A program made the position numbers and the translations under genes. Positions 1-6,967 of a stretch of 19,680 nt of DNA are shown here, one piece after another; position 1 is the stretch's first letter; every line of letters starts with the position of its first letter. The notes under the pieces are model-generated. The model had not been told where the DNA came from. It made no database searches and saw only the letters and a list, made by a program, of their open reading frames with translations. The stretch lies in contig JBAUID010000111.1 in NCBI GenBank assembly GCA_049680625.1, positions 1 through 19,680 on the forward strand, in the 5' to 3' direction. Source of the stretch: JAUIAI01 sp049680625 (GTDB lineage: Bacteria; Pseudomonadota; Gammaproteobacteria; Burkholderiales; Burkholderiaceae_E).

Positions 1-306
1 TGTCGAGTCTTGATAGGCCGTGTGTACCCCGATGGATGCATTGGTGGCCCCTGGCCCCCGGGTCACCATTAACACGCCGGGTTTGCCTGTCAGCTTGGCA
101 TATGCGTCAGCCATATTGGCGGCACCACCTTCCTGTCGGCAGATGATGAACCGGCTGTCCTCTCGTCGCTGGTGCATGCCTTCAAGAACGGCCAGGTAGC
201 TTTCGCCAGGGACTCCAAAAACGGTGTCAACCCCATGGGCGCACAAGGCGTCGGCCACCAGCTGACCACCGTGGCGTTCATGCATTCCGGGTAATTTGCT
301 ACTCAT
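1..306 (-). CDS. Thiamine-diphosphate-dependent enzyme, acetolactate synthase-like (N-terminal part, runs off the window)
   Basis: The first 102 codons are visible, and the frame stays open to base 1. The ATG at 306-304 is preceded at 5-nt spacing by GGAG (complement of 313-316). The translation has the Pyr-domain hallmarks of the acetolactate synthase, pyruvate oxidase and benzoylformate decarboxylase superfamily: FGVPGESYLAVLEG near residues 31-44, then RQEGGAANMADAYAKLTG, whose Glu is the conserved residue that activates the cofactor, then a TRGPGATNASIGVHTAYQD segment. These enzymes use thiamine diphosphate to decarboxylate or condense 2-keto acids. The substrate cannot be told because the FAD-like and PP domains lie outside the window. 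It is divergent from ribD and no ilvN partner is visible. A catabolic or stand-alone large subunit is as likely as biosynthetic IlvB. Confidence 0.85.
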   Translation of the reverse strand, partial: MSSKLPGMHERHGGQLVADALCAHGVDTVFGVPGESYLAVLEGMHQRREDSRFIICRQEGGAANMADAYAKLTGKPGVLMVTRGPGATNASIGVHTAYQDST

Positions 307-365
307 TATTGCTCCGTATCTCGTTGTTTTAGGCAGGGGGCAACGATAACGCAATTTTTCTGAAT

Positions 366-391
366 GATTGGCCCTGATTGGCCCTGATTGG
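366..391. repeat. 10-bp tandem repeat, 2.6 copies
   Basis: The unit GATTGGCCCT occurs at 366-375 and 376-385, followed by the partial copy GATTGG at 386-391. The copies are exact and abutting. The repeat lies in the spacer between divergent genes and has no coding role that I can see. Confidence 0.9.
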
Positions 392-428
392 CTGCTCGTG
401 AAGCCCTCCGGTTGAAAAGATGCCAGGT

Positions 429-443
429 TTTCCCCAGGGGAAA
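429..443. promoter_or_regulatory. Perfect 15-nt inverted repeat, possible operator
   Basis: TTTCCCC (429-435), a single central A (436) and GGGGAAA (437-443) form a perfect dyad. It sits about 84 bp before the ribD start and 120 bp from the divergent gene's start. Its shape suits a homodimeric regulator site. The regulator is unknown, and chance occurrence is possible. Confidence 0.35.
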
Positions 444-526
444 GGGCGGCCGGGAAGTTCGCTTGTCAGCAGCTTGGGTACACTTGCTGATGCGTCTCAT
501 GCAGTGCAACAGGATTGGAGTGCCGA

Positions 527-1672
527 TTGTTTAGCCAGACTGACCATGATTTTATGAGCCGGGCCATTGAACTGGCGGCCCGGGGTCTGTATACAACCAC
601 CCCAAATCCGCGCGTTGGATGCGTGCTTGTCAACGAGGGCAAGATCGTGGGTGAAGGCTGGCACGAGCAATACGGTGGGCCACATGCCGAAGTCAATGCC
701 TTGCAAGCCGCGGGAACTCGGGCAAAAGGAGCAACGGCTTACGTGACCCTGGAGCCATGCAGCCATCACGGTCGTACGCCGCCTTGTGTAGAGGCTTTAA
801 TTGCTGCTCGTGTCGCCTGCGTAATTGCTGCCATGGAAGACCCGAATCCCAGGGTCAGCGGGGCGGGCTTTGCTCGCTTGCGTGATGCCGGAATCGAGGT
901 CCGGTGTGGCCTGTTGTATGCACAGGCGTATGAATTGAACCCTGGTTTCATTTCCCGAATGGTACTGGGACGACCCTGGGTGCGACTCAAGTGTGCGGTC
1001 AGTCTCGATGCGATGAGCGCATTGCCAGATGGCACCAGTCAGTGGATTACCGGCGAAGCCGCGCGCATTGATGGTCACCATTACCGCGCCCGCGCCTGTG
1101 CAATTCTGACTGGCTATGGCACGGTGCGAGACGACAATCCGCAGCTGAATATTCGTCTGGTTCAGTCGGAGCGCCAGCCGCTGGTTGTCATTGTTGACTC
1201 ACGTCTTGAAACGCCGCTAGATGCCAAAGTCCTGAATAATTCGCGCGTATTGGTTGTTTGTTCTGCGCTGCAGCCGGAAAAAGTGCAAGCGCTGCATGAG
1301 CGCGGGGCCGAAGTGATTGCGCTCGCAAATTCAGATGCCAAGGTGGATTTGTCGAGCCTGATGACAGAACTGGGCCGGCGCCAAATCAACGAGGTTCATG
1401 TTGAAGCGGGTTTCAAACTCAACGGCTCATTGATTCGGGAAGCCTGCGTTGATGAGTTGTTGTTGTACCAGGCGCCTTGCTTGTTAGGCCAGGCGTCGGG
1501 TTTTGCTAACCTGACGGCTGTGCCGGCGCTGAACCAGCGACACCAGTTGCGATTTGTCGGTGCCGAGTTGGTTGGAGATGACTTACGGGTTGTTGCGCGC
1601 TTTGCTGATCCGGATCATGGCTTGGCCCAGGGCAATGGGCCGCATGCAGTGCGCGTATCAACTCAATCCTGA
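527..1672 (+). CDS. ribD: Bifunctional riboflavin biosynthesis protein RibD (deaminase/reductase)
   Basis: RibD deaminates the pyrimidine produced by GTP cyclohydrolase II and then reduces its ribosyl side chain to ribityl, steps 2 and 3 of riboflavin synthesis in the cytosol. The N-terminal cytidine-deaminase-like domain shows HAE (H53, E55) and the zinc cysteines in PCSHHGRTPPC (C78, C87). The C-terminal reductase domain starts near residue 147, with VRLKCAVSLDAMSALPDGTSQWITG followed by the RDDNPQLNIR motif. The length of 381 aa is usual. I chose the TTG at 527 because GGAG (517-520) lies 6 nt upstream. The frame is open to another TTG at 515, and ATG at 554 would cut into the usual N-terminus. 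Next on this strand is ribE, after 91 nt. Confidence 0.95.
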   Translation: MFSQTDHDFMSRAIELAARGLYTTTPNPRVGCVLVNEGKIVGEGWHEQYGGPHAEVNALQAAGTRAKGATAYVTLEPCSHHGRTPPCVEALIAARVACVIAAMEDPNPRVSGAGFARLRDAGIEVRCGLLYAQAYELNPGFISRMVLGRPWVRLKCAVSLDAMSALPDGTSQWITGEAARIDGHHYRARACAILTGYGTVRDDNPQLNIRLVQSERQPLVVIVDSRLETPLDAKVLNNSRVLVVCSALQPEKVQALHERGAEVIALANSDAKVDLSSLMTELGRRQINEVHVEAGFKLNGSLIREACVDELLLYQAPCLLGQASGFANLTAVPALNQRHQLRFVGAELVGDDLRVVARFADPDHGLAQGNGPHAVRVSTQS

Positions 1673-1763
1673 ACTAAAGTCTCAACGAAAGCCTGAATCC
1701 AACCCTGATCCTGATCCGGATACACGGGTTTCACTTGTATTTTGAATCTAACGAGCAAAAAAA

Positions 1764-2375
1764 ATGTTTACCGGAATTGTCGCCGCTTTAGGTCAGATCG
1801 AGTCCGTCACCCCACTGGGTGACGACACTCATGGGGTTCGCCTGAGTATTGCTGCTGGTCAGCTGGATCTGTCAGATGTTTCGCCAGGTGATTCAATTGC
1901 TGTTCAGGGGGCATGCATGACGGTTGTAAGGCTTGCCGAGCAAACTTTCGAAGTGGATGTGTCGCGCGAGAGCCTTGAGAAGACCGTGGGTCTTGATTCA
2001 ACCGGGTTGGTGAATCTTGAGAAAGCAATGCGATTGTCCGACCGAATCGGTGGTCATCTGGTTTCTGGCCATGTCGACGGCCTGGGGGTAGTGACTCGCT
2101 TTGAATTGCGCGGGGAAAGTTGGTTGTTGCAGGTTTTGTCGCCCGGTGTTCTTGGGCGTTATCTGGCTTACAAAGGCTCAGTCACCATTAACGGCGTCAG
2201 CCTGACAGTCAATTCGGTGTCTGATGCCGATGCCGGCACCACGATAGAGATGAATCTCATTCCCCACACGGTTGAGGTCACGACTCTAAAAACTTTAAGT
2301 GTTGATGACAGGGTAAATCTTGAAATTGACTTGATCGCGCGCTACGTTGAACGCATGGCGGCCGCCAGAACCTGA
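1764..2375 (+). CDS. ribE: Riboflavin synthase, alpha subunit
   Basis: Riboflavin synthase performs the last step, dismutating two 6,7-dimethyl-8-ribityllumazine molecules into riboflavin and a pyrimidine that is recycled to RibH. The protein begins with the family-invariant MFTGIV. It shows the two duplicated lumazine-binding barrels, the second with GGHLVSGHVDGLG near residues 95-107 and GSVTINGVSLTVN. At 203 aa it has the usual family length. Named ribE as in Pseudomonas (ribC in E. coli). It lies 91 nt downstream of ribD with no terminator seen between, so the two are probably co-transcribed. The 3' end faces an opposite-strand gene 36 bp away. Confidence 0.95.
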   Translation: MFTGIVAALGQIESVTPLGDDTHGVRLSIAAGQLDLSDVSPGDSIAVQGACMTVVRLAEQTFEVDVSRESLEKTVGLDSTGLVNLEKAMRLSDRIGGHLVSGHVDGLGVVTRFELRGESWLLQVLSPGVLGRYLAYKGSVTINGVSLTVNSVSDADAGTTIEMNLIPHTVEVTTLKTLSVDDRVNLEIDLIARYVERMAAART

Positions 2376-2411
2376 CACGGTGACGCCTGGTCTCCCGGAT
2401 TTTTGACCGAT

Positions 2412-2903
2412 TTAAAGCCCGGTAACACTGGCCGCGATTGCGGGCACCGTATTGACGCGCAGATCAGAAAATAATCGGCTGGCGCCGGCAATCTGCTGCT
2501 CATCCACATCCCAGTAAGTGACCCGCTGATCAAAGTGCGGTCGCCGGATTACTACTGAGCTGTCAATGACGATGAAACCGCGCTCAAAACTTGCCAGCCG
2601 CGGGTCCAGTCTGAGAATCTGAAAACGGGGGGCGTGGATTTTAAGCACGTTGACCAGGCGGGTGCAGTCTCTTTGGATAAAATGGGTGCGTTGTACGATA
2701 ATCGAGACTGTCGTATCCGGCGAGGTTTTTAACAGGCGGTTCAGGCAGTCAGAGATGGTTGGGCGATCGAGGCCATAGAACTCGCCGTCACGGTCAAATA
2801 TCTTGACCGATCGGCGAGCCGACTCCAGCGCTATATCCAGAGCGGACTGGGCACCGCTTCGACTGTCGAAGCGCTGGTATGAAAAACTGGGGATCTTATC
2901 CAT
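2412..2903 (-). CDS. Conserved hypothetical protein, resembling the DUF7931 / phospholipase-D-fold-like family
   Basis: A 163-aa soluble protein with no signal peptide or membrane segment. The layout is ALDIALESARRSVKIFDRDGEFYGLD (residues about 22-47), a strand pattern TTVSIIVQRTHFIQRDCTRL, then LASFERGFIVIDSSVVIRRP and a C-terminal aromatic or acidic stretch ending in ASVTGL. This recalls small proteobacterial proteins placed in DUF7931, which look like a PLD-type fold without the catalytic HKD motif. I make that assignment from memory, at moderate confidence. It sits on the opposite strand inside the riboflavin cluster, tail-to-tail with ribE and divergent from ribBX, so it must have its own promoter. 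No function can be given. Confidence 0.75.
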   Translation of the reverse strand: MDKIPSFSYQRFDSRSGAQSALDIALESARRSVKIFDRDGEFYGLDRPTISDCLNRLLKTSPDTTVSIIVQRTHFIQRDCTRLVNVLKIHAPRFQILRLDPRLASFERGFIVIDSSVVIRRPHFDQRVTYWDVDEQQIAGASRLFSDLRVNTVPAIAASVTGL

Positions 2904-3016
2904 TACCGCCCAGTATCTCTCCGATTAATGCGTGACGGAACCTGGTTTTTCGCCTTTGATCTGCCAATAATCACCGTTTGTCGTCCACGCCGACCCTGAC
3001 AGGACTAAAATAGGGA
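2904..3016. other. Short divergent spacer upstream of ribBX
   Basis: This 113-bp spacer separates the divergent hypothetical gene and ribBX. I looked for the conserved FMN-riboswitch blocks (an AGGGCGGGG-like 5' segment and ACCGGCGGTA) that often precede ribB in proteobacteria, and neither is present. No clear terminator or promoter was recognised. Confidence 0.5.
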
Positions 3017-4117
3017 ATGCAACTATCGCCGATACATGAAATAGTCCAGGATCTGCGCGACGGGAAGATGGTCATCCTCGTTGACGAAGAAGATCGTGAA
3101 AACGAGGGAGACCTGATCTTAGCGGCCGATTTTGTGTCCGCTGATGCAATCAATTTTATGGCCCGCCACGCCCGCGGGCTTATCTGCCTCACCCTGACCG
3201 AGGAGCGCTGCAAACAGTTGCGGTTGCCGCTGATGGTGCCCGCCAGTGGCGCACGTTTTGGTACCAATTTCACCGTCTCAATCGAAGCTGCACACGGAGT
3301 CACTACCGGCATCTCGGCTGCGGACCGGGCGCGAACCATTGAGGCCGCGGTTGCCGCTGGGGCTGTGGCTGGCGATATCGTTCAGCCCGGTCATATTTTT
3401 CCGGTGATGGCCCAGCCCGGCGGGGTGCTGGCCCGCGCAGGCCATACCGAGGCCGGTTGTGACCTGGCTGCGCTTGCTGGCCTGACCCCGGCGTCGGTGA
3501 TCTGTGAAGTCCTGAAAGATGACGGCACAATGGCGCGCTTGCCCGATTTGCTTGAATTCGCCAGCGAGCACGGCCTAAAAGTGGGCACTATTGCCGATCT
3601 GATTCAGTACCGTAGTGCCCATGAGTCACTGATTGACGAAGTGATCACCCGCCCGGTTCAGACCCCCTGGGGCGAGTTTATGTTGCACGGTTTTCGCGAC
3701 AAGCCGGGCGAATGCTTACACCTGGCACTGGTGCACGGTAAGATCAGCGCCGATTCAGAAGTTTTGGTCCGGGTTCATGAACCACTCACCGTGCTTGACC
3801 TGCTTGAGCCTCTGGCCGGGTCACATTCCTGGCCAGTGGGGAAAGCCTTACAAAAAATCCGTGAGTCTGAGGCTGGGGTAATGGTGATGCTCAATTGTGA
3901 CGGCGCGTCGGCGCAAGTCGACCCTGTGCTGCACGATCCCGGTTCGCCGGATGTTGTCGAAGCGGTAACAAGTAACAAGATTGATTTGCGAACCTACGGT
4001 ATGGGGGCGCAGATTCTCAGGCATTTGGGTGTACGGCGTATGCGTTTACTCTCGCAGCCACGCAAAATGCCCAGCATGTCGGGCTTTGAGCTCGAAGTGG
4101 TTGGTTTTGAAGTTTAA
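3017..4117 (+). CDS. ribBX: 3,4-dihydroxy-2-butanone-4-phosphate synthase fused to a degenerate GTP cyclohydrolase II-like domain
   Basis: Residues 1 to about 200 are an intact RibB domain that converts ribulose-5-phosphate into the four-carbon donor used by RibH. It has DEEDRENEGDLILAADF, RHARGLICL, HGVTTGISAADRARTI and PGHIFPVMA followed by RAGHTEAGCDLA. Residues about 205-366 align with GTP cyclohydrolase II in outline (VRVHEPLT..., DLRTYGMGAQILRHLGVRRMRLL). However, the three zinc cysteines expected after VRVH are absent, and the RQEGRGIGL motif is replaced by NCDGAS. The second half therefore cannot be a normal cyclohydrolase. This matches the RibBX variant described in proteobacteria such as Shewanella. 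A stand-alone ribA is expected elsewhere. ATG 3017 has only a weak, distant AGGA (3001-3004). Confidence 0.93.
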   Translation: MQLSPIHEIVQDLRDGKMVILVDEEDRENEGDLILAADFVSADAINFMARHARGLICLTLTEERCKQLRLPLMVPASGARFGTNFTVSIEAAHGVTTGISAADRARTIEAAVAAGAVAGDIVQPGHIFPVMAQPGGVLARAGHTEAGCDLAALAGLTPASVICEVLKDDGTMARLPDLLEFASEHGLKVGTIADLIQYRSAHESLIDEVITRPVQTPWGEFMLHGFRDKPGECLHLALVHGKISADSEVLVRVHEPLTVLDLLEPLAGSHSWPVGKALQKIRESEAGVMVMLNCDGASAQVDPVLHDPGSPDVVEAVTSNKIDLRTYGMGAQILRHLGVRRMRLLSQPRKMPSMSGFELEVVGFEV

Positions 4118-4238
4118 GTAAAAAAAGAGAACACAAAATAAGTCGGTGGGCTTTGTTGGCTCTACCGGGGTGACCCGAGATCATAGGTTATGGTCAATGG
4201 GCTGGGATTTTCAAGGTCCGTAGCGACCAGGAGTATTG

Positions 4239-4805
4239 ATGAGTATTGAAGTTTTTCAGGCTGAGCACAGCGGTGCCGAACTGCTAATTGGTATTGTCCA
4301 GTCGCGATACAACGAAAAGCTGTGTGTCGGGCTGCGCAAATCTTGTCTGGCCGAGCTTAAACGGCTTGGGGTTGCTGAGGATGATGTTTTCGTCTATTCC
4401 GTTCCCGGTGCACTAGAGTTGCCAATCGCGTTGGAGCGACTGGCGGCATCAAAACACTTTGATGCTCTCATTGCTCTTGGAGCCGTTGTGCGCGGTGAAA
4501 CTTATCACTTCGAAGTGGTTGCCAATGAAAGCGCCGCTGGTATTAACCGGGTATCACAGGACTTTTCTGTTCCGGTTGCCAACGGTGTTCTGACAACGAA
4601 TACCGAAGAGCAGGCGCTTGAACGCGTTAAAGAAAAAGGCGCCGACGCAGCCCGGGTTGCGGTTGAGATGGCAAACCTGGTTGAGGCGATCAACGAGAGC
4701 CTTCACGGCAGTGAAGATGATGGGGAAGACGATGCCGAAGACGAAGACTTCGATGAAGATTTTGACGAAGACGATCTTGACGACGACGATGATGACGATC
4801 GATGA
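4239..4805 (+). CDS. ribH: 6,7-dimethyl-8-ribityllumazine synthase with a long polyacidic C-terminal tail
   Basis: RibH condenses the ribityl-pyrimidine with the RibB product to give lumazine. The first 155 residues are a complete family-sized core, with IVQSRYNEKL, VPGALELPIALERL, ALGAVVRGETYHFEVVANESAAGI (the His is the catalytic base) and VANGVLTTNTEEQALER. After it comes an extra 33-residue tail (residues 156-188, bases 4704-4802), of which 24 residues are Asp or Glu, ending in seven Asp and an Arg. Such a tail is not part of the usual enzyme. ATG 4239 is chosen because AGGAG (4229-4233) lies 5 nt upstream; the TTG three bases earlier is less likely. nusB follows after 10 bp, so the two are probably one transcript. 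Confidence 0.95.
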   Translation: MSIEVFQAEHSGAELLIGIVQSRYNEKLCVGLRKSCLAELKRLGVAEDDVFVYSVPGALELPIALERLAASKHFDALIALGAVVRGETYHFEVVANESAAGINRVSQDFSVPVANGVLTTNTEEQALERVKEKGADAARVAVEMANLVEAINESLHGSEDDGEDDAEDEDFDEDFDEDDLDDDDDDDR

Positions 4806-4815
4806 CGCCGATTAA

Positions 4816-5319
4816 ATGACCTTCCCAGACAGTACCGAAAGCGCTGAAAACGCGACGCCGATATCGGCGGCTGGAAAGTCGGGTTCGCAGCGCGGCGGCC
4901 GCAATGCGCGCCGGCGTTCGCGCGAGTTTGCTGTACAGGGGATTTACCAGTGGCTTGTTGCAGCAACCGACGCCGGTTTGATCGAAGCTGATCTGTCTGC
5001 ATCCCCTGAATTCAAACGCTGCGATGCGGGCCATTTAACCGCATTGCTGCACGGTACGATTACCGAATACGCCAGCCTGAACGAACGCATATCGCCGCAT
5101 CTGGACCGCAAAGTTGAGCATGTCAGCCCAGTTGAGCGGGCCGTGTTGCTGGTGGCAACTTATGAGTTGTTGCATCACCCCGAAATTCCGTTTCGGGTGG
5201 TTATCAGTGAGGCGATTGATCTGACCAAGGTGTTCGGTGGCACCGATGGCCATCGTTTTGTCAATGGAGTGCTTGACCGGGTCGCAAAAGACTGCGGAAC
5301 CGATCAGGGGCTTCGCTGA
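4816..5319 (+). CDS. nusB: Transcription antitermination factor NusB
   Basis: NusB binds boxA RNA with NusE (ribosomal protein S10) to support antitermination of rRNA operons. After a Ser/Gly/Arg-rich N-terminal extension of about 30 residues, the protein has the family pattern RRRSREFAVQGIYQW, then HLDRKVEHVSPVERAVLLVATYELLHHPEIPFRVVISEAIDLTKVFGGTDGHRFVNGVLDRVA. The length is 167 aa against about 140 in E. coli; the extra residues are the extension. It lies 10 bp after ribH and 67 bp before thiL, as in many gammaproteobacteria. Confidence 0.95.
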   Translation: MTFPDSTESAENATPISAAGKSGSQRGGRNARRRSREFAVQGIYQWLVAATDAGLIEADLSASPEFKRCDAGHLTALLHGTITEYASLNERISPHLDRKVEHVSPVERAVLLVATYELLHHPEIPFRVVISEAIDLTKVFGGTDGHRFVNGVLDRVAKDCGTDQGLR

Positions 5320-5386
5320 ACATCGTGGCCGGCGCCCGGTCTTTGCTTCGGGCCTTGGCCCAGGGGCGGCTGAACGCAGCGGCCCG

Positions 5387-6346
5387 GTGACCGAGTTCGA
5401 GCTTATTCGCCGCTTTTTTGACCGCGGTCCGCTGCGCCGTACAGAACTTGGTATCGGTGATGATGCGGCAGTGCTTGATCTGCGCGGCGAACATCTGGTG
5501 ACCTGTACTGACATGCTGATTGAAGGGCGGCACTTTTTTGTTGGTACCGATCCGGCGGCGATTGGTCATAAGAGCCTCGCGGTTAACTTATCCGACCTCG
5601 CCGCAATGGGGGCACAGCCGATTGCCTTTGCACTGGCGCTTGCTTTGCCCTCGGTTGACGAGTCATGGTTGTCGGCTTTTGCCAATGGTTTGTTCAGCGC
5701 GGCTGATGCGGCGGGATGTGAACTACTTGGGGGTGATACCACCCGTGGCCCGCTCAATATTTGTATTACTGCTTACGGTAGTGTTTCGGCAGGCGCTGCC
5801 ATTCGGCGCGACCGGGCCGAGCCGGGGGAGGACATCTGGGTTTCCGGAGCCCTTGGCGCGGCCAGTGCCGCCGTCAGACTGCGGTCATCCCTTGCGGGGC
5901 CCGATCGGTTCACCGGTTTGCCGGCAGCGTTGGCCCGTCGCCTGGACTGGCCTGAGCCCCGGCTGGCGCTTGGTCTGGCGCTGCGACATGTCGCCAGTGC
6001 TGCTATCGACATTTCAGACGGTTTGATTGCGGACCTTAGCCATATCGCCGAGCGGTCGCGAACTGGCATGCACCTTACCGCTGATGACATTCCGGTTGAT
6101 CCGGCGCTGTCATCTTTGTTTTCAACGCCCGACGCATTGCGTCTGGCGTTAAACGGCGGCGACGACTATGAGTTGGCGTGGACGGCCCCGGCAGAAAACC
6201 GGGTGGCCATTGACGGTATTGCGGCACGCCTTGGCCTGTCAGCCACTCGAATTGGCTCGGTGCACGCCGGTGAGGGTATTAAGGTAACCGACCGGGGTGG
6301 TAAACCAATCATTCAAATTCCGGATGGTCATGACCACTTCGCCTGA
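5387..6346 (+). CDS. thiL: Thiamine-monophosphate kinase
   Basis: ThiL phosphorylates thiamine monophosphate to thiamine diphosphate, the cofactor used for instance by the enzyme at the left edge. The PurM-like fold shows ELGIGDDAAVL near residue 22, LAVNLSDLAAMGA, LLGGDTTRGP, SAAIDISDGLIADLSHI and LNGGDDYELAW. The frame is open upstream to 5237, but that part overlaps nusB and resembles nothing. The GTG at 5387, giving MTEFELIRRFFDRG, matches the usual ThiL N-terminus and gives 319 aa, close to 325 in E. coli. The 3' end overlaps pgpA, suggesting translational coupling. Confidence 0.93.
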   Translation: MTEFELIRRFFDRGPLRRTELGIGDDAAVLDLRGEHLVTCTDMLIEGRHFFVGTDPAAIGHKSLAVNLSDLAAMGAQPIAFALALALPSVDESWLSAFANGLFSAADAAGCELLGGDTTRGPLNICITAYGSVSAGAAIRRDRAEPGEDIWVSGALGAASAAVRLRSSLAGPDRFTGLPAALARRLDWPEPRLALGLALRHVASAAIDISDGLIADLSHIAERSRTGMHLTADDIPVDPALSSLFSTPDALRLALNGGDDYELAWTAPAENRVAIDGIAARLGLSATRIGSVHAGEGIKVTDRGGKPIIQIPDGHDHFA

Positions 6347-6827
6347 GCCTCTTAAGCCGTCATTAGCATTTATGAATGCCCACTGGTCAAGATGGCTGGC
6401 CCTGGGCTTTGGTAGTGGACTGCTTCCGGTGGCCCCCGGTACTGCTGGTACCGCGCTGGCCTGGGCCCTGTGGGCCGTCATGTCATTGTGGCTCGACAAC
6501 GCGGCTTTGCTGATAGTTGTGATGTGGAGTCTTGTGCTCGGACCGTGGATTTGTGAGCAAACGGTCCGCGCGCTTGGGGTTCACGACCATCCGGCAATTG
6601 TCTGGGACGAAGTGGCTGCGTTCTGGGCTTTGTTGTGGCTTACCGGCGGTGACGTCTGGTGGCAACTGCTCGCGTTTGTCTTGTTCCGCTTTTTTGACAG
6701 TGTGAAACCCTGGCCGATCAGCTGGGTCGACCGGCGGGTCAAGGGCGGGTTTGGCGTCATGATTGATGACGTCATTGCGGCGGGTGCCGCTTTGCTTGTT
6801 ATCGGGGTGGTCAAACTGGTTTGGTAA
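6330..6827 (+). CDS. pgpA: Phosphatidylglycerophosphatase A
   Basis: PgpA is an inner-membrane enzyme that dephosphorylates phosphatidylglycerophosphate to phosphatidylglycerol. Seen are LALGFGSGLLPVAPGTAGT near the N-terminus, HDHPAIVWDEVAAFW (catalytic acidic motif) and FRFFDSVKPWPISWVDRRVKGGFGVMIDDVIA, with hydrophobic stretches between. The open frame extends to a GTG at 6297. I prefer the ATG at 6330, which gives 165 aa and an N-terminal length like that of E. coli PgpA; the ATG at 6324 is equally possible. The start lies inside the end of thiL (17-nt overlap). The thiL-pgpA pairing is standard. Confidence 0.93.
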   Translation: MTTSPEPLKPSLAFMNAHWSRWLALGFGSGLLPVAPGTAGTALAWALWAVMSLWLDNAALLIVVMWSLVLGPWICEQTVRALGVHDHPAIVWDEVAAFWALLWLTGGDVWWQLLAFVLFRFFDSVKPWPISWVDRRVKGGFGVMIDDVIAAGAALLVIGVVKLVW

Positions 6828-6886
6828 GTGGCGGATTTAAGGTGCGGACGCCTGGCCACCGCATACAAGACAACTAAAGCTATCGT

Positions 6887-6900
6887 TTGACGCTAGTCAA
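6887..6900. promoter_or_regulatory. FNR/DNR-type (Crp-Fnr family) binding site upstream of norB
   Basis: TTGAC-GCTA-GTCAA is a perfect inverted repeat with the 5-4-5 geometry of the FNR family (FNR consensus TTGAT-N4-ATCAA; the C/G variant suits DNR/NNR-like regulators). Its centre is at 6893.5. A candidate -10, TATACG at 6920-6925, would put the start of transcription near 6932-6935, so the site lies at about -39 to -41.5, the class II activator position. This fits oxygen- or NO-responsive control of the NO reductase just downstream. Confidence 0.75.
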
Positions 6901-6967
6901 TTAACCGTTGCCTCGAAGGTATACGGTAGCCGTTCTAATCGACTAATCGAAAAATGGCAGAGGCAAA

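Larger units (their letters stand above)
307..526. other. Divergent intergenic region between the ThDP enzyme and ribD
   Basis: This 220-bp spacer must hold the promoters of both divergent genes. It contains a 10-bp tandem repeat (366-391) and a perfect inverted repeat TTTCCCC-A-GGGGAAA (429-443). I see no convincing sigma-70 pair and no FMN-riboswitch-like sequence. Confidence 0.5.

Noticed and set aside
2904..3016. FMN riboswitch upstream of ribBX
   Set aside because: The conserved RFN blocks are not present, and the spacer is too short for the full element.
5237..5386. N-terminal 50-codon extension of thiL
   Set aside because: Overlaps the end of nusB and has no similarity to ThiL; GTG 5387 gives the usual protein.
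5520..6026. 168-codon plus-strand frame inside thiL
   Set aside because: Out-of-frame overlap with thiL, whose motifs are complete; no family features.
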